Of a DNA stretch of 64,000 nucleotides, positions 8,890 through 17,061 are shown piece after piece. Under the pieces are notes generated by a model. The model did no database searches. It was not told the DNA's origin and saw nothing but the letters and a program-made list of their open reading frames with translations. Origin of the DNA: Gammaproteobacteria bacterium (GTDB taxonomy: Bacteria; Pseudomonadota; Gammaproteobacteria; Steroidobacterales; Steroidobacteraceae); NCBI GenBank assembly GCA_016874555.1, contig VGTW01000001.1:23637-87636 (forward strand), in the 5' to 3' direction. The position numbers and the translations under genes are program-made. Positions within the stretch are counted from its first letter, which is position 1. Each line of letters opens with the position of its first letter.

Positions 8890-10304
8890 GAGTGGAGTCC
8901 GGCTTCAAGTTTTTCACGATCGAGATTACGGCCAATGAACACCAAGGTATTTCGCCAGGTGGCTCCCGCAGCCCACAGCTGCTCGAGCTGGCCATCTAAT
9001 ATCATGTGTACGCCATGGAACACACAGCGTCGGGCTTCGCCCTCAAGCGAAATCACGCCTTTCATGCGAAAAATATCGGTACCGCGGCTCTTCAGCAAAT
9101 TAGACAGCCAATCATTGCGCTTCTGCGTTTCGAGTGAACGCAGATCGCTGATATCGATCGAGGAAATTTCCTCATCATGAGGATGCGAAGTAAAGGCCCG
9201 CTGCACGATGGGCTTCGCGCCTTCTGTGCGCAGATTGAACTCTGCAGGTGCATGCTCACAAAAATTTGCATAGGTGCCAACAGCGGCAACATCGACAACG
9301 AAGTGATTACCCTTGTGATTCACATCGATGGGTTGCTGGGCGGGTGCGACTTTCAGCGAGCCCCCGCGAGCGACCGTCACCGCTTCTCCGGCAAACGCGC
9401 GGACTGGCGGCTCGATCGCTGCAGCGAGAGTTTGCTGGGTCGCTGCCGCGACTGTTAGCACTACGAACCCAAGACTTTTGTCACGGGCATCCCCGTGATC
9501 GTCGTGGTTATCGCCACGCTTATGTTCGTACGAATGGTCATGACTGCAGCCGGGACCATGTTCATGATGATGATGGGCCTGCGCCTCGGCGCCGGTGCGC
9601 AGCGTATGCTGTCCCACGGCCAGCTGATACACGCCCGCCCACTCGAGGGGATATTGCGGCCCTAGAAAAGAGCCGTCGACCGCCAGTGTACGCTGCAGGT
9701 CGGAAGCGCCGACATCCAGCACGCAATCGATGGATACATTCGCGTTTTGCGTACGGAAAATACGCGCGGTGCCGTTGATGGCGCGCACCTGACGCGCGAC
9801 GCGCTCGAGTTCGGCTTCACCGACGGGGTCGGTTTTATTGAGCCTAATAACATCGACGAAGGCGACCTGCTCACCCGCCTCTGTCATTTTATCGAAATGC
9901 TTCTCGATATATCGCGCATCGACCAGCGTGACGGTGGCATCGAGCAGAAACTGCTGCTTGAAGTTATCGTCCAAAAAAAATGTCTGTGCAACCGGACTTG
10001 AGTCGGCCATGCGGGTGGTTTCGATGATGTAGTCGAACTTGTCGCGACGCTTCAGCAGCTGTTCGAGAATGCGCAGCAAGTCGCTACGACCCGTGCAGCA
10101 GATGCGGCCATTGTTGGTCTCGACGATTTCTTCCTCGGCGACGATCACCAGCTGGTGAACCACGCCGACCTCACCGAATTCGTTTTCGATGACAGCGATG
10201 CGCTTGCTGTGATTCTCTGAAAGGACGCGATTGAGCAGGGTTACCTTTCCAGACTCCAAAAATCCCGTCAAGACGGTGACAGGCACCCTATCCATAGTAG
10301 TCAT
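8877..10304 (-). CDS. COG0523 (CobW/ZigA-type) GTPase, zinc-chaperone family, with altered GTPase motifs
   Basis: About 475 residues: an N-terminal G domain, a His-rich linker (AHHHHEHGPGCSHDH, near 245) and the CobW C-terminal domain with CVFHGVHMILDGQ and NTLVFIGRNLDR. The family delivers zinc to apo-proteins using GTP. The call is clear, but key residues differ. The P-loop reads GFLESGKVTLL, with Val where Thr/Ser binds magnesium. The metal motif CxCC reads GRICC, with Arg for the first Cys. The ETTGLADP segment reads ETTRMADS. RLNKTDP for guanine recognition is intact. I chose ATG 10304 (an ATG at 10295 is the alternative), because the longer ORF would run through the divergent Zur-like gene. 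Confidence 0.9.
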   Translation of the reverse strand: MTTMDRVPVTVLTGFLESGKVTLLNRVLSENHSKRIAVIENEFGEVGVVHQLVIVAEEEIVETNNGRICCTGRSDLLRILEQLLKRRDKFDYIIETTRMADSSPVAQTFFLDDNFKQQFLLDATVTLVDARYIEKHFDKMTEAGEQVAFVDVIRLNKTDPVGEAELERVARQVRAINGTARIFRTQNANVSIDCVLDVGASDLQRTLAVDGSFLGPQYPLEWAGVYQLAVGQHTLRTGAEAQAHHHHEHGPGCSHDHSYEHKRGDNHDDHGDARDKSLGFVVLTVAAATQQTLAAAIEPPVRAFAGEAVTVARGGSLKVAPAQQPIDVNHKGNHFVVDVAAVGTYANFCEHAPAEFNLRTEGAKPIVQRAFTSHPHDEEISSIDISDLRSLETQKRNDWLSNLLKSRGTDIFRMKGVISLEGEARRCVFHGVHMILDGQLEQLWAAGATWRNTLVFIGRNLDREKLEAGLHSCLA

Positions 10305-10349
10305 ATCTGGTAGATGATAACTTAAGGTATGGGCAAGCCTTTGGAGTAC

Positions 10350-10823
10350 ATGCCACACGATCACACAACACCCCATGATCATGCCGCCTGCATCGATCAC
10401 GCGGTGCGCACAGCTGCGGACGTCTGCGTGCAGCGGGGTCTCAAGCTCACGCCCGTGCGTCGCCGTATTCTCGAGATTGTCTGGCGCGCGCACGGGCCGG
10501 TCGGCGCCTACGACATCCTGGCCGAGCTTGCCAAGGAGCGTGCTAAGGCAGCACCGCCCACCGTTTATCGCGCGCTCGACTTTCTGATCGATGCCGGGCT
10601 AGTACACCGCATCGATTCGATCAATGCCTTCATCGGCTGCGACAAACCGGCGCGCGCGCACATTGCGCAATTTCTAGTGTGCCGTAAATGTCACCGGGTC
10701 ATGGAAATCGATGCGCCGGGCATCAATCGCTTGCTGGCAGAAAAATCTCTGGCCGCCGGATTTCGCATCGAACCGACGTCGCTTGAAATCAAGGGGTTAT
10801 GCGGGGAGTGCGAAGACGCCTGA
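10350..10823 (+). CDS. zur: Fur-family zinc-responsive regulator (Zur-like)
   Basis: About 157 residues with a winged helix (LTPVRRRILEIVW, TVYRALDFLIDAGLVHRI) and the C-terminal metal-binding dimer domain. The structural zinc site is CRKCH near residue 111 and CGEC at the C terminus. An N-terminal HDHTTPHDH stretch adds possible metal ligands. It should repress zinc-uptake genes when zinc is bound. The ORF track starts at 10329; I prefer ATG 10350, which has GGAG just upstream (spacing of 3, a little short). It is divergent from the COG0523 gene, the arrangement expected of a Zur regulator and one of its targets. Fur itself is the main alternative. Confidence 0.82.
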   Translation: MPHDHTTPHDHAACIDHAVRTAADVCVQRGLKLTPVRRRILEIVWRAHGPVGAYDILAELAKERAKAAPPTVYRALDFLIDAGLVHRIDSINAFIGCDKPARAHIAQFLVCRKCHRVMEIDAPGINRLLAEKSLAAGFRIEPTSLEIKGLCGECEDA

Positions 10824-10824
10824 G

Positions 10825-11268
10825 TCAGCGCAGGGCCACCAGCCAAATGCCGAGAAGCAGCAGCGCGATCCCGACAAGTCGAGTCAGCGTCGCCGGGTGC
10901 TGCTGAAAGCCGAGCAAGCCGTAGTGATCGACGATCACGGAGGCGACCATCTGACCGCCCACCGTCAGCGCCAGCAGCAGCAAGGCGCCGAGTCGCGGGC
11001 CCGCAAACGTGGCAACGCCAACATAAGCCGCACCAAACAAACCACCCAACCACGCCCAAGCTGGCACCTGAGTAAAAGCGTCGCGTGCCGGTAATACATG
11101 CCGCGACATGACGAAGAATACGGCAAGCGCCGCAAGACCCACGACGAAGTTGGCGATCGTGCCGTAGAGGGCTCCGCCCAGCATCCGCCCCACGGCGGCA
11201 TTGAGTCCGATCTGCACGACGAGGCCGACGCCAACCAGAAAAGTGAGCAGCATGGACAAGGATTGCAT
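10825..11268 (-). CDS. small DMT-superfamily membrane protein (YdcZ/DUF606 type)
   Basis: About 147 residues with four or five hydrophobic helices (TFLVGVGLVVQIGLNAAVG, FVVGLAALAVFFVM, LLLLALTVGGQMVASVIV, LVGIALLLLGIWLVAL), the size and pattern of the DUF606/YdcZ half-size transporters in the drug/metabolite superfamily. Substrate unknown. The ORF track extends further, but ATG 11268 has a strong GGAGG 8 bases upstream and starts exactly at the first helix. Its stop is one base from the stop of the convergent zur gene. The ribosome-binding site lies in the last codons of the small ORF upstream. Confidence 0.85.
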   Translation of the reverse strand: MQSLSMLLTFLVGVGLVVQIGLNAAVGRMLGGALYGTIANFVVGLAALAVFFVMSRHVLPARDAFTQVPAWAWLGGLFGAAYVGVATFAGPRLGALLLLALTVGGQMVASVIVDHYGLLGFQQHPATLTRLVGIALLLLGIWLVALR

Positions 11269-11272
11269 GCGG

Positions 11273-11464
11273 TCAGCCTCCGTTTTTCGCGCCGTAGCGG
11301 GCCGCAATCCACGCACGACCCCGCGCACTCGACAACATCGCGAGTACGACGTGCCAAAACAGACGTTTGGCGAGCGGGACACGGCGCGGCGGAATGGCAG
11401 CATAGACCGCCCTGCCCACATCTTCATGCACGAGCCGCTGCGGGCGTTGTTCGGAGATTGTCAC
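11273..11464 (-). CDS. possible small hypothetical protein coupled to the YdcZ-type gene
   Basis: A frame open on the minus strand ends in RLFWHVVLAMLSSARGRAWI followed by AARYGAKNGG and a stop 4 bases before the YdcZ start. The GGAGG used by YdcZ is formed by its last codons, which is why I keep it. A GTG at 11464 would give 63 residues with one amphipathic or membrane helix near the C terminus. No ribosome-binding site precedes that GTG, and the frame is open further upstream across the DUF3024 gene on the other strand, so the start is uncertain. I recognise no family. Confidence 0.3.
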   Translation of the reverse strand: MTISEQRPQRLVHEDVGRAVYAAIPPRRVPLAKRLFWHVVLAMLSSARGRAWIAARYGAKNGG

Positions 11465-11514
11465 CTGCGGAAGGATAGCGGCGGAATTGCCCTCCGCGCT
11501 AGGCTTGGCAAACG

Positions 11515-11979
11515 GTGAACGAACTACCACAACATTCGCAGGCGCTGGTCGCCCGGCTGCTCGATGCCTATTGCGCACGAATTTGCCCGCCACTCGCGCG
11601 CAACACGGTGCTGATCGGCTATCGCATCGAGGGCGAACAGGTGGTGATCCACGAGCTGCGTCGCATTCTCGGCGTCGCGGGCACTTGGGAGCCCGTACCT
11701 GTTGCCAGGTTTCGATATCGATCGAGCAGTGGCGGTTGGCTGCTTGATTATTTTGAGAATGGCGTCTGGCAGCGTTATCGTCCGCTGTTACACAGTAAAA
11801 GTTTTCTCGAGTTGCTGCGCGAGTTCGACCGGGATCCCGCCGGGATTTTTTGGAGCCGCCTCGACGGCAAGAGTCTGCGCTGGTGCAGTGCGCGTGGGCG
11901 TTGCATCGACTGCGACCTGCGTTATAAGCAGGTGCTGGGTCTCGCTGCCCCACTCGCCGCGGCGGTAACCCTGATCTAA
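11515..11979 (+). CDS. DUF3024-family protein
   Basis: A 154-residue protein. The central part, IGYRIEGEQVVIHELRRI, then PVARFRYRSSSGGWLLDYF and WQRYRPL, follows the DUF3024 pattern of beta-strands, W/Y positions and a closing LLREFDRDPAGIFW. DUF3024 has no assigned activity. The last 30 residues hold two cysteines (RGRCIDCDL) in a CxxC arrangement that might bind metal. The start is a GTG with no clear ribosome-binding site. No signal peptide is seen. Confidence 0.7.
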   Translation: MNELPQHSQALVARLLDAYCARICPPLARNTVLIGYRIEGEQVVIHELRRILGVAGTWEPVPVARFRYRSSSGGWLLDYFENGVWQRYRPLLHSKSFLELLREFDRDPAGIFWSRLDGKSLRWCSARGRCIDCDLRYKQVLGLAAPLAAAVTLI

Positions 11980-12015
11980 GCGTACCGTCAGCTCGACGCT
12001 GACCAACTGCTTGCG

Positions 12016-12390
12016 CTAGCTGCACGCGAGCACGGCGCTAATCTTTGCTCCCGACGAGAAGGTCTTGAGTATTTCGGAAAATTCCGCAAGCTCTGCAACG
12101 ACTTTGCCATCAATCTCAAGCAGCACGTCGCCCGCGACGAAGCCTGCCCAGGCGACCGGCGAGTCGGGAACCCCCGACTCCGCACGCACCCTGGCTCCCT
12201 GACGCGTACAATCCAAGATCACCGCGAAAAAGGACCCGACGTGGTGTTGTCGCGGTCGCGCCATTACCGGTGTTGCTCGCGGCAGCACCACTGTGGCATC
12301 GTCGTCACCCTCCGTGGTGAAGTGATTGATACCGTCGAGCTTGCGTGTCAATTGCGCGATGTACGCGTGCTATTCATCGGCGAGGAACAT
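12016..12390 (-). pseudogene. PDZ-domain gene remnant
   Basis: The minus strand encodes a PDZ-like unit, GARVRAESGVPDSPVAWAGF followed by VAGDVLLEIDGKVVAELAEF, then a stop. Upstream, the same frame reads ELLYTMFLADE, then TAG, then HAYIAQLTRKLDGI. So a longer reading frame is interrupted, and no start with a ribosome-binding site is found before the PDZ part. The sequence resembles the C-terminal PDZ domain of exported M28 or S1C-type peptidases, but no peptidase domain remains. It is probably a relic; a free-standing PDZ protein from TTG 12351 is the alternative. The upper boundary is approximate. Confidence 0.5.
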
Positions 12391-12483
12391 GGTGTAGAGC
12401 AGCTCGCGCGGGGCTGGGCGCAGGCCTCATGATGAGACGGCAGTCGTATGTCATGGATGTAGGCGCACTCGGTCTGGGTCCAA

Positions 12484-12497
12484 AGAAATAAATTTCT
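12484..12497. promoter_or_regulatory. short palindrome upstream of the nitrilase-fold gene
   Basis: AGAAAT-AA-ATTTCT is an inverted repeat with a 2-base centre lying 19 bases before the ATG. It sits in a small AT-rich patch where a promoter or operator would be expected. No regulator gene is adjacent, so its meaning is open. Confidence 0.3.
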
Positions 12498-12516
12498 GTA
12501 TCGGGGGTTATTAATC

Positions 12517-13728
12517 ATGCCGAAGAAAGTAGTAAAGTTTGATCGCCGCTCATTGATTACGGGTGTCGCCATGGCAAGTCTGGCGGCGGAAGCAGGCTCT
12601 ACGACATCAAGCAATGCTGACACGCAAAATGCGCCTGGCCCTTCGGGTGGTACACACGCACTAGGTAATGGCATTCAGGTTTCGAATCGTGGCCAGTACG
12701 CCAAAGTGGCGCTCAAACAGGATTTCGTGAACGTTGCTGCTGTCCAGTCGCAGCTCTATTCGATTGATGTACGTGATCGAGCCAATACGCTTAAGCACAA
12801 TCTCAATCGTATCTTGCGCCTGATCGATCTCGCGCAGAACTCTCCCGAAGAGTGGGACGGCGAGCGGCGCTGGGGTTCTAAAGTCGATCTCGTCTCGATG
12901 CACGAATTCCCCATCCAAGGCTTTCAGCCATGGACACGCAAAGAACTTAATCAGGTGGCCTTCGAATTGCCTGGCCCCGAATCCGAGACTATCGGCGAAC
13001 GGGCCAAGCGCTATGGTTGCTACATTTCCTGGGGGTGCTACGCCAAAGAAAAAGATTGGCCTGATCATATCATCAACATGTCGGTGCTGACGGGCCCCGA
13101 TGGCAAGATCGTCAGCAAGCAATGGAAAGCGCGGAACATTCTCGGACTCTTTGGTGATGGCGCGTTGATCGGCACGACGATTTACGACGTACTCGATCGT
13201 TACGTCGAGATGTACGGCTGGGATGCCGTACTCCCGGTCGCGCGTACCGATATCGGCAACATCGCAATCACGGCGGTCGGTGCCGAGCCCACGCTCTACA
13301 CCTGCCTCGGGCTCAAGGGCGCAGAGATTCTGGTGTTGTCGGTCACAGGTGGCAGCAACTCAGAATCTGCCATCACTACGGCGCGCGCCAACCGGCTCTA
13401 TACGCTGGGGGTCGGCAATGCCGTCTCGCCAAACAATATAGGTTTCCCGGAATCTTCGGGCACGCGCGATGAGGGCACGGTGATTGTCGATCCCCGCGGG
13501 ACGGTACTCGCGAAAACATCGAATCATCACGAAGACATCATTACGGCACGAATTCCGATTGCCGACTTCCGCAAGACACGACGCGTGCAGGAATTACCCG
13601 TGGCAATCCTGCTGCCGGTGCTACAGCAATACCAGCCGCTCTTTCAACCGAATGCCTTCCTCGAAAAACTGCCGCAGACCTATCAGGAAGCCGGCGAGAT
13701 CGTACGTAAACGCATGGGAATCAAATAG
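12517..13728 (+). CDS. nitrilase-superfamily (carbon-nitrogen hydrolase) protein lacking the usual catalytic cysteine
   Basis: A 403-residue protein with a short Tat-like leader (DRRSLITGVAMASLA), then a nitrilase fold. The catalytic Glu is visible in LVSMHEFPIQGF (near residue 128) and the Lys in KIVSKQWKARN (near 205). The third member of the triad should be a Cys in the pattern ICYD/E...P..R.L...GAE. Here the segment reads IAITAVGAEP before LGLKGAEIL, giving Ala at the aligned position. Either it is a pseudoenzyme or the nearby Cys (TCLGLKG) substitutes, which seems unlikely by spacing. It starts an operon with a MaoC hydratase and a hydroxyacid dehydrogenase. Confidence 0.8.
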   Translation: MPKKVVKFDRRSLITGVAMASLAAEAGSTTSSNADTQNAPGPSGGTHALGNGIQVSNRGQYAKVALKQDFVNVAAVQSQLYSIDVRDRANTLKHNLNRILRLIDLAQNSPEEWDGERRWGSKVDLVSMHEFPIQGFQPWTRKELNQVAFELPGPESETIGERAKRYGCYISWGCYAKEKDWPDHIINMSVLTGPDGKIVSKQWKARNILGLFGDGALIGTTIYDVLDRYVEMYGWDAVLPVARTDIGNIAITAVGAEPTLYTCLGLKGAEILVLSVTGGSNSESAITTARANRLYTLGVGNAVSPNNIGFPESSGTRDEGTVIVDPRGTVLAKTSNHHEDIITARIPIADFRKTRRVQELPVAILLPVLQQYQPLFQPNAFLEKLPQTYQEAGEIVRKRMGIK

Positions 13729-13739
13729 GGCGCTGACCG

Positions 13740-14219
13740 ATGAACCAATCTGCCCTCGCAGCGGCGCTCGCTACGCTGCAAACACGCATTGGTCAGGAAG
13801 TGCATGTCAGTGACTGGCTGACGATCACTCAAGAGCGTATCAACGTGTTCGCCGATGCCACGGGGGATCACCAGTGGATCCACGTCGATGTGCAAAGAGC
13901 AACACACGAGTCGCCCTACGGCGCTCCGATCGCACATGGGTATCTCACGCTATCTTTGAGTGTGCCTTTGCGCGGGCTGGTCGATGCGCAGAAGCCTATT
14001 GTTCCGGGCATCACCAACATCATCAACTATGGGCTCAACAAATTACGCTTTCCGAATGCGGTGCGTGTCGGCGCACGCATCCGCGGTCGCTTCGTACTGC
14101 AGGCGGTAACGCAGGTTGCGCCCTACGTACTGCAGATGACCGAGCAATACACCGCCGAGGTCGAAGGCGCGAGCAAACCTGCATGCATCGCCGAAAGCGT
14201 CATGCGTCTTATTTTTTGA
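13740..14219 (+). CDS. MaoC-family (R)-specific enoyl-CoA hydratase
   Basis: A 159-residue single hot-dog domain. The hydratase motif ATGDHQWIHVD (near residues 40-50) supplies the Asp and His, and PIAHGYLTLSL follows as in MaoC-like dehydratases. It adds water to a trans-2-enoyl-CoA to give the R-3-hydroxyacyl-CoA, or the reverse, in the cytoplasm. It starts 11 bases after the nitrilase-fold gene and is followed after 15 bases by a 2-hydroxyacid dehydrogenase, suggesting a shared catabolic role. Closest type by feel is the actinobacterial Rv0130-like group, but I cannot verify this. Confidence 0.9.
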   Translation: MNQSALAAALATLQTRIGQEVHVSDWLTITQERINVFADATGDHQWIHVDVQRATHESPYGAPIAHGYLTLSLSVPLRGLVDAQKPIVPGITNIINYGLNKLRFPNAVRVGARIRGRFVLQAVTQVAPYVLQMTEQYTAEVEGASKPACIAESVMRLIF

Positions 14220-14234
14220 TCTCGCGACCGCCAG

Positions 14235-15191
14235 ATGAAATCGGTGTTTCTCGATTTTGCAACCATCAGTAACGGTGACCTCGACACGCGCGCGCTGGCG
14301 CAGGCTGCACCGGAGCTCGCCCTGCTTGATGATGTGCAGCAGAACGAAATCATTGAATGTATCGGAAGTCGTACAATCGTCATGACCAACAAGCTGCGAC
14401 TCGATCGCTCGATCATCGAGTCGGCGCCTATGCTGCGACTGATTGTGCTGTCAGCTACCGGTACCAACAACGTCGATCTGGAAGCGGCCCGCGAGCGTGG
14501 GGTCACCGTGTGTAACGTCACTGACTACTGCACCCCCTCGGTGGTGCAGCATGTGCTCGGCGTGCTGTTGTTCCTCACCCACCAGCTCGCGGCATATTCC
14601 CGCGAGGCGATCGATGGCACTTGGGGCCAAGCCCGCCATTTCACCATACTGCAGCACCGTATTCGCGAATTGCGCGGTTGCACCTTGGGCGTAATCGGCT
14701 GGGGCGTGCTCGGTCAAGCCGTTGCGGCCGCTTGCGAACAAGCCTTGGGCATGCGGGTGATCATCGCCAATCGTCTGGGCGGTGCGCCCACTGCGGACCG
14801 TGTCGAACTCGATGCGCTGCTGCGCAGGGCAGATGTCGTGACGCTCCATTGCCCGCTGACGCCGACAACGACGGGTATGATTGATCGCCGCAGGCTTGAG
14901 CTGATGAAACGGGACGCCATTTTGATCAACACCGCGCGAGGCGGGCTGATCGATATCGCAGCCCTGGCAGACGCCCTACGTGAACGACGACTCGGCGGTG
15001 CCGCCATCGACGTGCTGCCGCAAGAGCCGCCAATCGATGGCAGCCCACTGTTCGCTCCGGACCTGCCAAACCTGATCGTGACGCCGCATATTGCCTGGAG
15101 TGCAGTCGAGTCGCGGCAGCGCTGTCTCGACGAAATGGCTCTCAATATCCACGACTGGCGAGCTGGGGGAACTCGACACCGGGTCGTCTGA
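14235..15191 (+). CDS. D-2-hydroxyacid dehydrogenase (glycerate/hydroxypyruvate reductase type)
   Basis: A 318-residue NAD(P)-dependent dehydrogenase. The Rossmann motif is GVIGWGVLGQAV (near 151). The catalytic Arg is in INTARGGLID, the Glu in DVLPQEPP and the His in TPHIAWSA, the family's R-E-H set. The residues after the second strand (IIANRLGG) lack the acidic residue that selects NAD and contain Arg, so NADP preference is possible. Likely substrates are hydroxypyruvate, glyoxylate or another 2-keto acid. It lies third in the nitrilase-MaoC operon. Confidence 0.9.
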   Translation: MKSVFLDFATISNGDLDTRALAQAAPELALLDDVQQNEIIECIGSRTIVMTNKLRLDRSIIESAPMLRLIVLSATGTNNVDLEAARERGVTVCNVTDYCTPSVVQHVLGVLLFLTHQLAAYSREAIDGTWGQARHFTILQHRIRELRGCTLGVIGWGVLGQAVAAACEQALGMRVIIANRLGGAPTADRVELDALLRRADVVTLHCPLTPTTTGMIDRRRLELMKRDAILINTARGGLIDIAALADALRERRLGGAAIDVLPQEPPIDGSPLFAPDLPNLIVTPHIAWSAVESRQRCLDEMALNIHDWRAGGTRHRVV

Positions 15192-15201
15192 TCAAACCGG
15201 C

Positions 15202-15912
15202 ATGTCAACACCCAAGCCGTCGCCAACGTGTCCCGAAAATCTTGGCGTGGGCTTGTGCCGCCCCACTATAGCAAGTCTCGTCAGCATTCTTTGCACGGTT
15301 TTTTTGTGTGTGAACGTACAGAGCACGGCGCAGACTTCAAGCGCGCCTGCTGGGCTCATTACCCTGAAGCTCGACAATATCGATCAGGCGAGCTTTGACC
15401 CGCGTAGCCCCTGGGCCGAGGATGCAACTTGGCGCATCGCGCCTGTGGAAGTTCGTTTCAGTGCCGCCTGGGATCCACGACAGTTCGGAACTTTTGGCCT
15501 TGCTCTGAAAGATATCGAAAAAATTCGTAATGACCACGCCAAGCTGACGCAGCAAACTTTTGCCGAGACACTGCACGCACTTGGCGCCAAACCTGCAGGT
15601 AATGTGAATAACGGAAAAATACTCGAACTGCAGATCAAAATTGTCGATCTTTATCTCAATGCGCCGCCACGCTCTGAGATCAGTCCGCTATACATCTATG
15701 TATATGAATCAAGCGAGATGACGCTCGAACTCGAGGTGCGCGAGGCTGGCACGGGCCGGGTCCTGGCCACCTTGCGTGATCGCTATAGTGACCCGCGCGA
15801 TAGCCAACTGACGCTGGATAATGAAATTACTCAACGTGCCGCTAACCGGCTGGCACTGCGTGAGTGGGCGACTCGACTACACAGCCTGCTGCGGCAGGCG
15901 GGCTTACGGTAG
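15202..15912 (+). CDS. exported protein of unknown function
   Basis: About 236 residues with an N-terminal signal peptide (IASLVSILCTVFLCVNVQST, cleavage near residue 42). The rest is a mixed alpha/beta domain that resembles DUF3313-type lipoproteins in containing VEVRFSAAWDP and repeated strand patterns, but there is no clear lipobox and I do not assign a family. The ORF track starts at 15091; I prefer ATG 15202, 10 bases after the dehydrogenase stop, because the signal peptide then sits near the N terminus. It precedes the RND efflux genes by 43 bases. Confidence 0.7.
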   Translation: MSTPKPSPTCPENLGVGLCRPTIASLVSILCTVFLCVNVQSTAQTSSAPAGLITLKLDNIDQASFDPRSPWAEDATWRIAPVEVRFSAAWDPRQFGTFGLALKDIEKIRNDHAKLTQQTFAETLHALGAKPAGNVNNGKILELQIKIVDLYLNAPPRSEISPLYIYVYESSEMTLELEVREAGTGRVLATLRDRYSDPRDSQLTLDNEITQRAANRLALREWATRLHSLLRQAGLR

Positions 15913-15955
15913 AATCCGCGGCCTCTTTGCCGCTCATCACATACGATCCTCAGCG

Positions 15956-17050
15956 ATGCCTTCAATGATTACGCAGCGCAAGTTCGCGCTCGTTACCGCT
16001 CTGCTCGGTGCAGCCTTGGTGCTCGCCGCCTGCTCCGGCAAAGAGGCCGGCGGCCGGGACGGCGGGCAGCGCTCGGGCACCGGTGGCGGTCCGCCGCCGG
16101 TGACGGTCATCACCAGCAAAGTTGAGAGGCGCCCCTTCGGGCCCGTGATCGAAGCCGTGGGTACTGCACTTGCCCGTGAATCGGTGGAAATCACCTCCAA
16201 GTCGACCAACACCGTCTCGACCATTCGCTTCGCAGAAGGTCAACACGTCGCTGCGGGGGCAATTCTGGTCGAACTCGACCGTGCACAAGTCGCTGCGGCG
16301 CTCGCCGAGGCCGAGGCCAATCTCGTCGAAGCGCGTAACCAGTTCAGTCGCGGTCGCGACCTATCGGTGACCTCTGCGCTCTCGAAGGCGCAGCTCGATC
16401 AACTCGAGACCGCCGTCAAAACCGGCGAGTCGCGAGTCGCCGCGGCGCGTGCACGACTCGAAGACACGGTGATACGTGCGCCATTCGCCGGACGTACCGG
16501 TTTTCGCAAAGTCAGCAGAGGGGGTCTCGTCAATCCAGGCACCGTCATCACCACCCTCGATGATAGCTCGATGATCAAGCTCGAATTCACTGTGCCGCAA
16601 TCCTTCCTCAATGATTTGGTACCCAGTCTGGCGGTCGAAGCGCGTGCCGAAGGACTCGGCAGTCGTGTCTTCAACGGTAAAATCACCACCATCGACTCGC
16701 GTATCGATCCTGTGACCCGTGCCATCGCCGTACGTGCCGAACTACCGAACGCCGACGCAGCACTGCGGCCAGGCCTGTTTATGAGCGTTCGGTTGCGTGG
16801 CAAACCGATCGAAACTTTGATGGTCCCTGAGGAGGCCATGGTGCCGGAAGAGGGCCGTAGCTTCGTATTCGTGGTCGAGGACGGCAAGGCGCTGCAGCGC
16901 GAGGTGCGTACCGGCGGACGCGAACCGGGTAGTGTTGCCATCATTGACGGACTGACCGGAGATGAAACGGTGATCGTCGAAGGCACGCAGCGCATACGCA
17001 ATGGCGGCAAGGTCAACGCCCAGCCGCGCACTACCGCGCCTGGCGCCTGA
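15956..17050 (+). CDS. RND efflux periplasmic adaptor (membrane-fusion lipoprotein)
   Basis: About 364 residues. ATG 15956 gives a lipoprotein signal (GAALVLAACSGKE, lipobox LAAC), so the mature protein is anchored by a lipid. The biotinyl-lipoyl half-domains (SVEITSKSTNTVSTIRFAEG and DTVIRAPFAGRTGFRKVSRG) flank a coiled-coil hairpin. Beta-barrel and membrane-proximal domains follow (RPGLFMSVRL, VPEEAMVPEEG). It links the inner-membrane pump to an outer-membrane channel that is not encoded here. The pump gene begins 11 bases downstream. Low-complexity GGRDGGQRSGTGGG follows the lipobox as a flexible linker. Confidence 0.93.
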   Translation: MPSMITQRKFALVTALLGAALVLAACSGKEAGGRDGGQRSGTGGGPPPVTVITSKVERRPFGPVIEAVGTALARESVEITSKSTNTVSTIRFAEGQHVAAGAILVELDRAQVAAALAEAEANLVEARNQFSRGRDLSVTSALSKAQLDQLETAVKTGESRVAAARARLEDTVIRAPFAGRTGFRKVSRGGLVNPGTVITTLDDSSMIKLEFTVPQSFLNDLVPSLAVEARAEGLGSRVFNGKITTIDSRIDPVTRAIAVRAELPNADAALRPGLFMSVRLRGKPIETLMVPEEAMVPEEGRSFVFVVEDGKALQREVRTGGREPGSVAIIDGLTGDETVIVEGTQRIRNGGKVNAQPRTTAPGA

Positions 17051-17061
17051 GCACGCACGCG

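Noticed and set aside
10296-10349. Zur box between the COG0523 and zur starts
   Set aside because: GATGATAAC gives only a weak half-site resembling the Zur operator; no full palindrome could be read, so no site is annotated.
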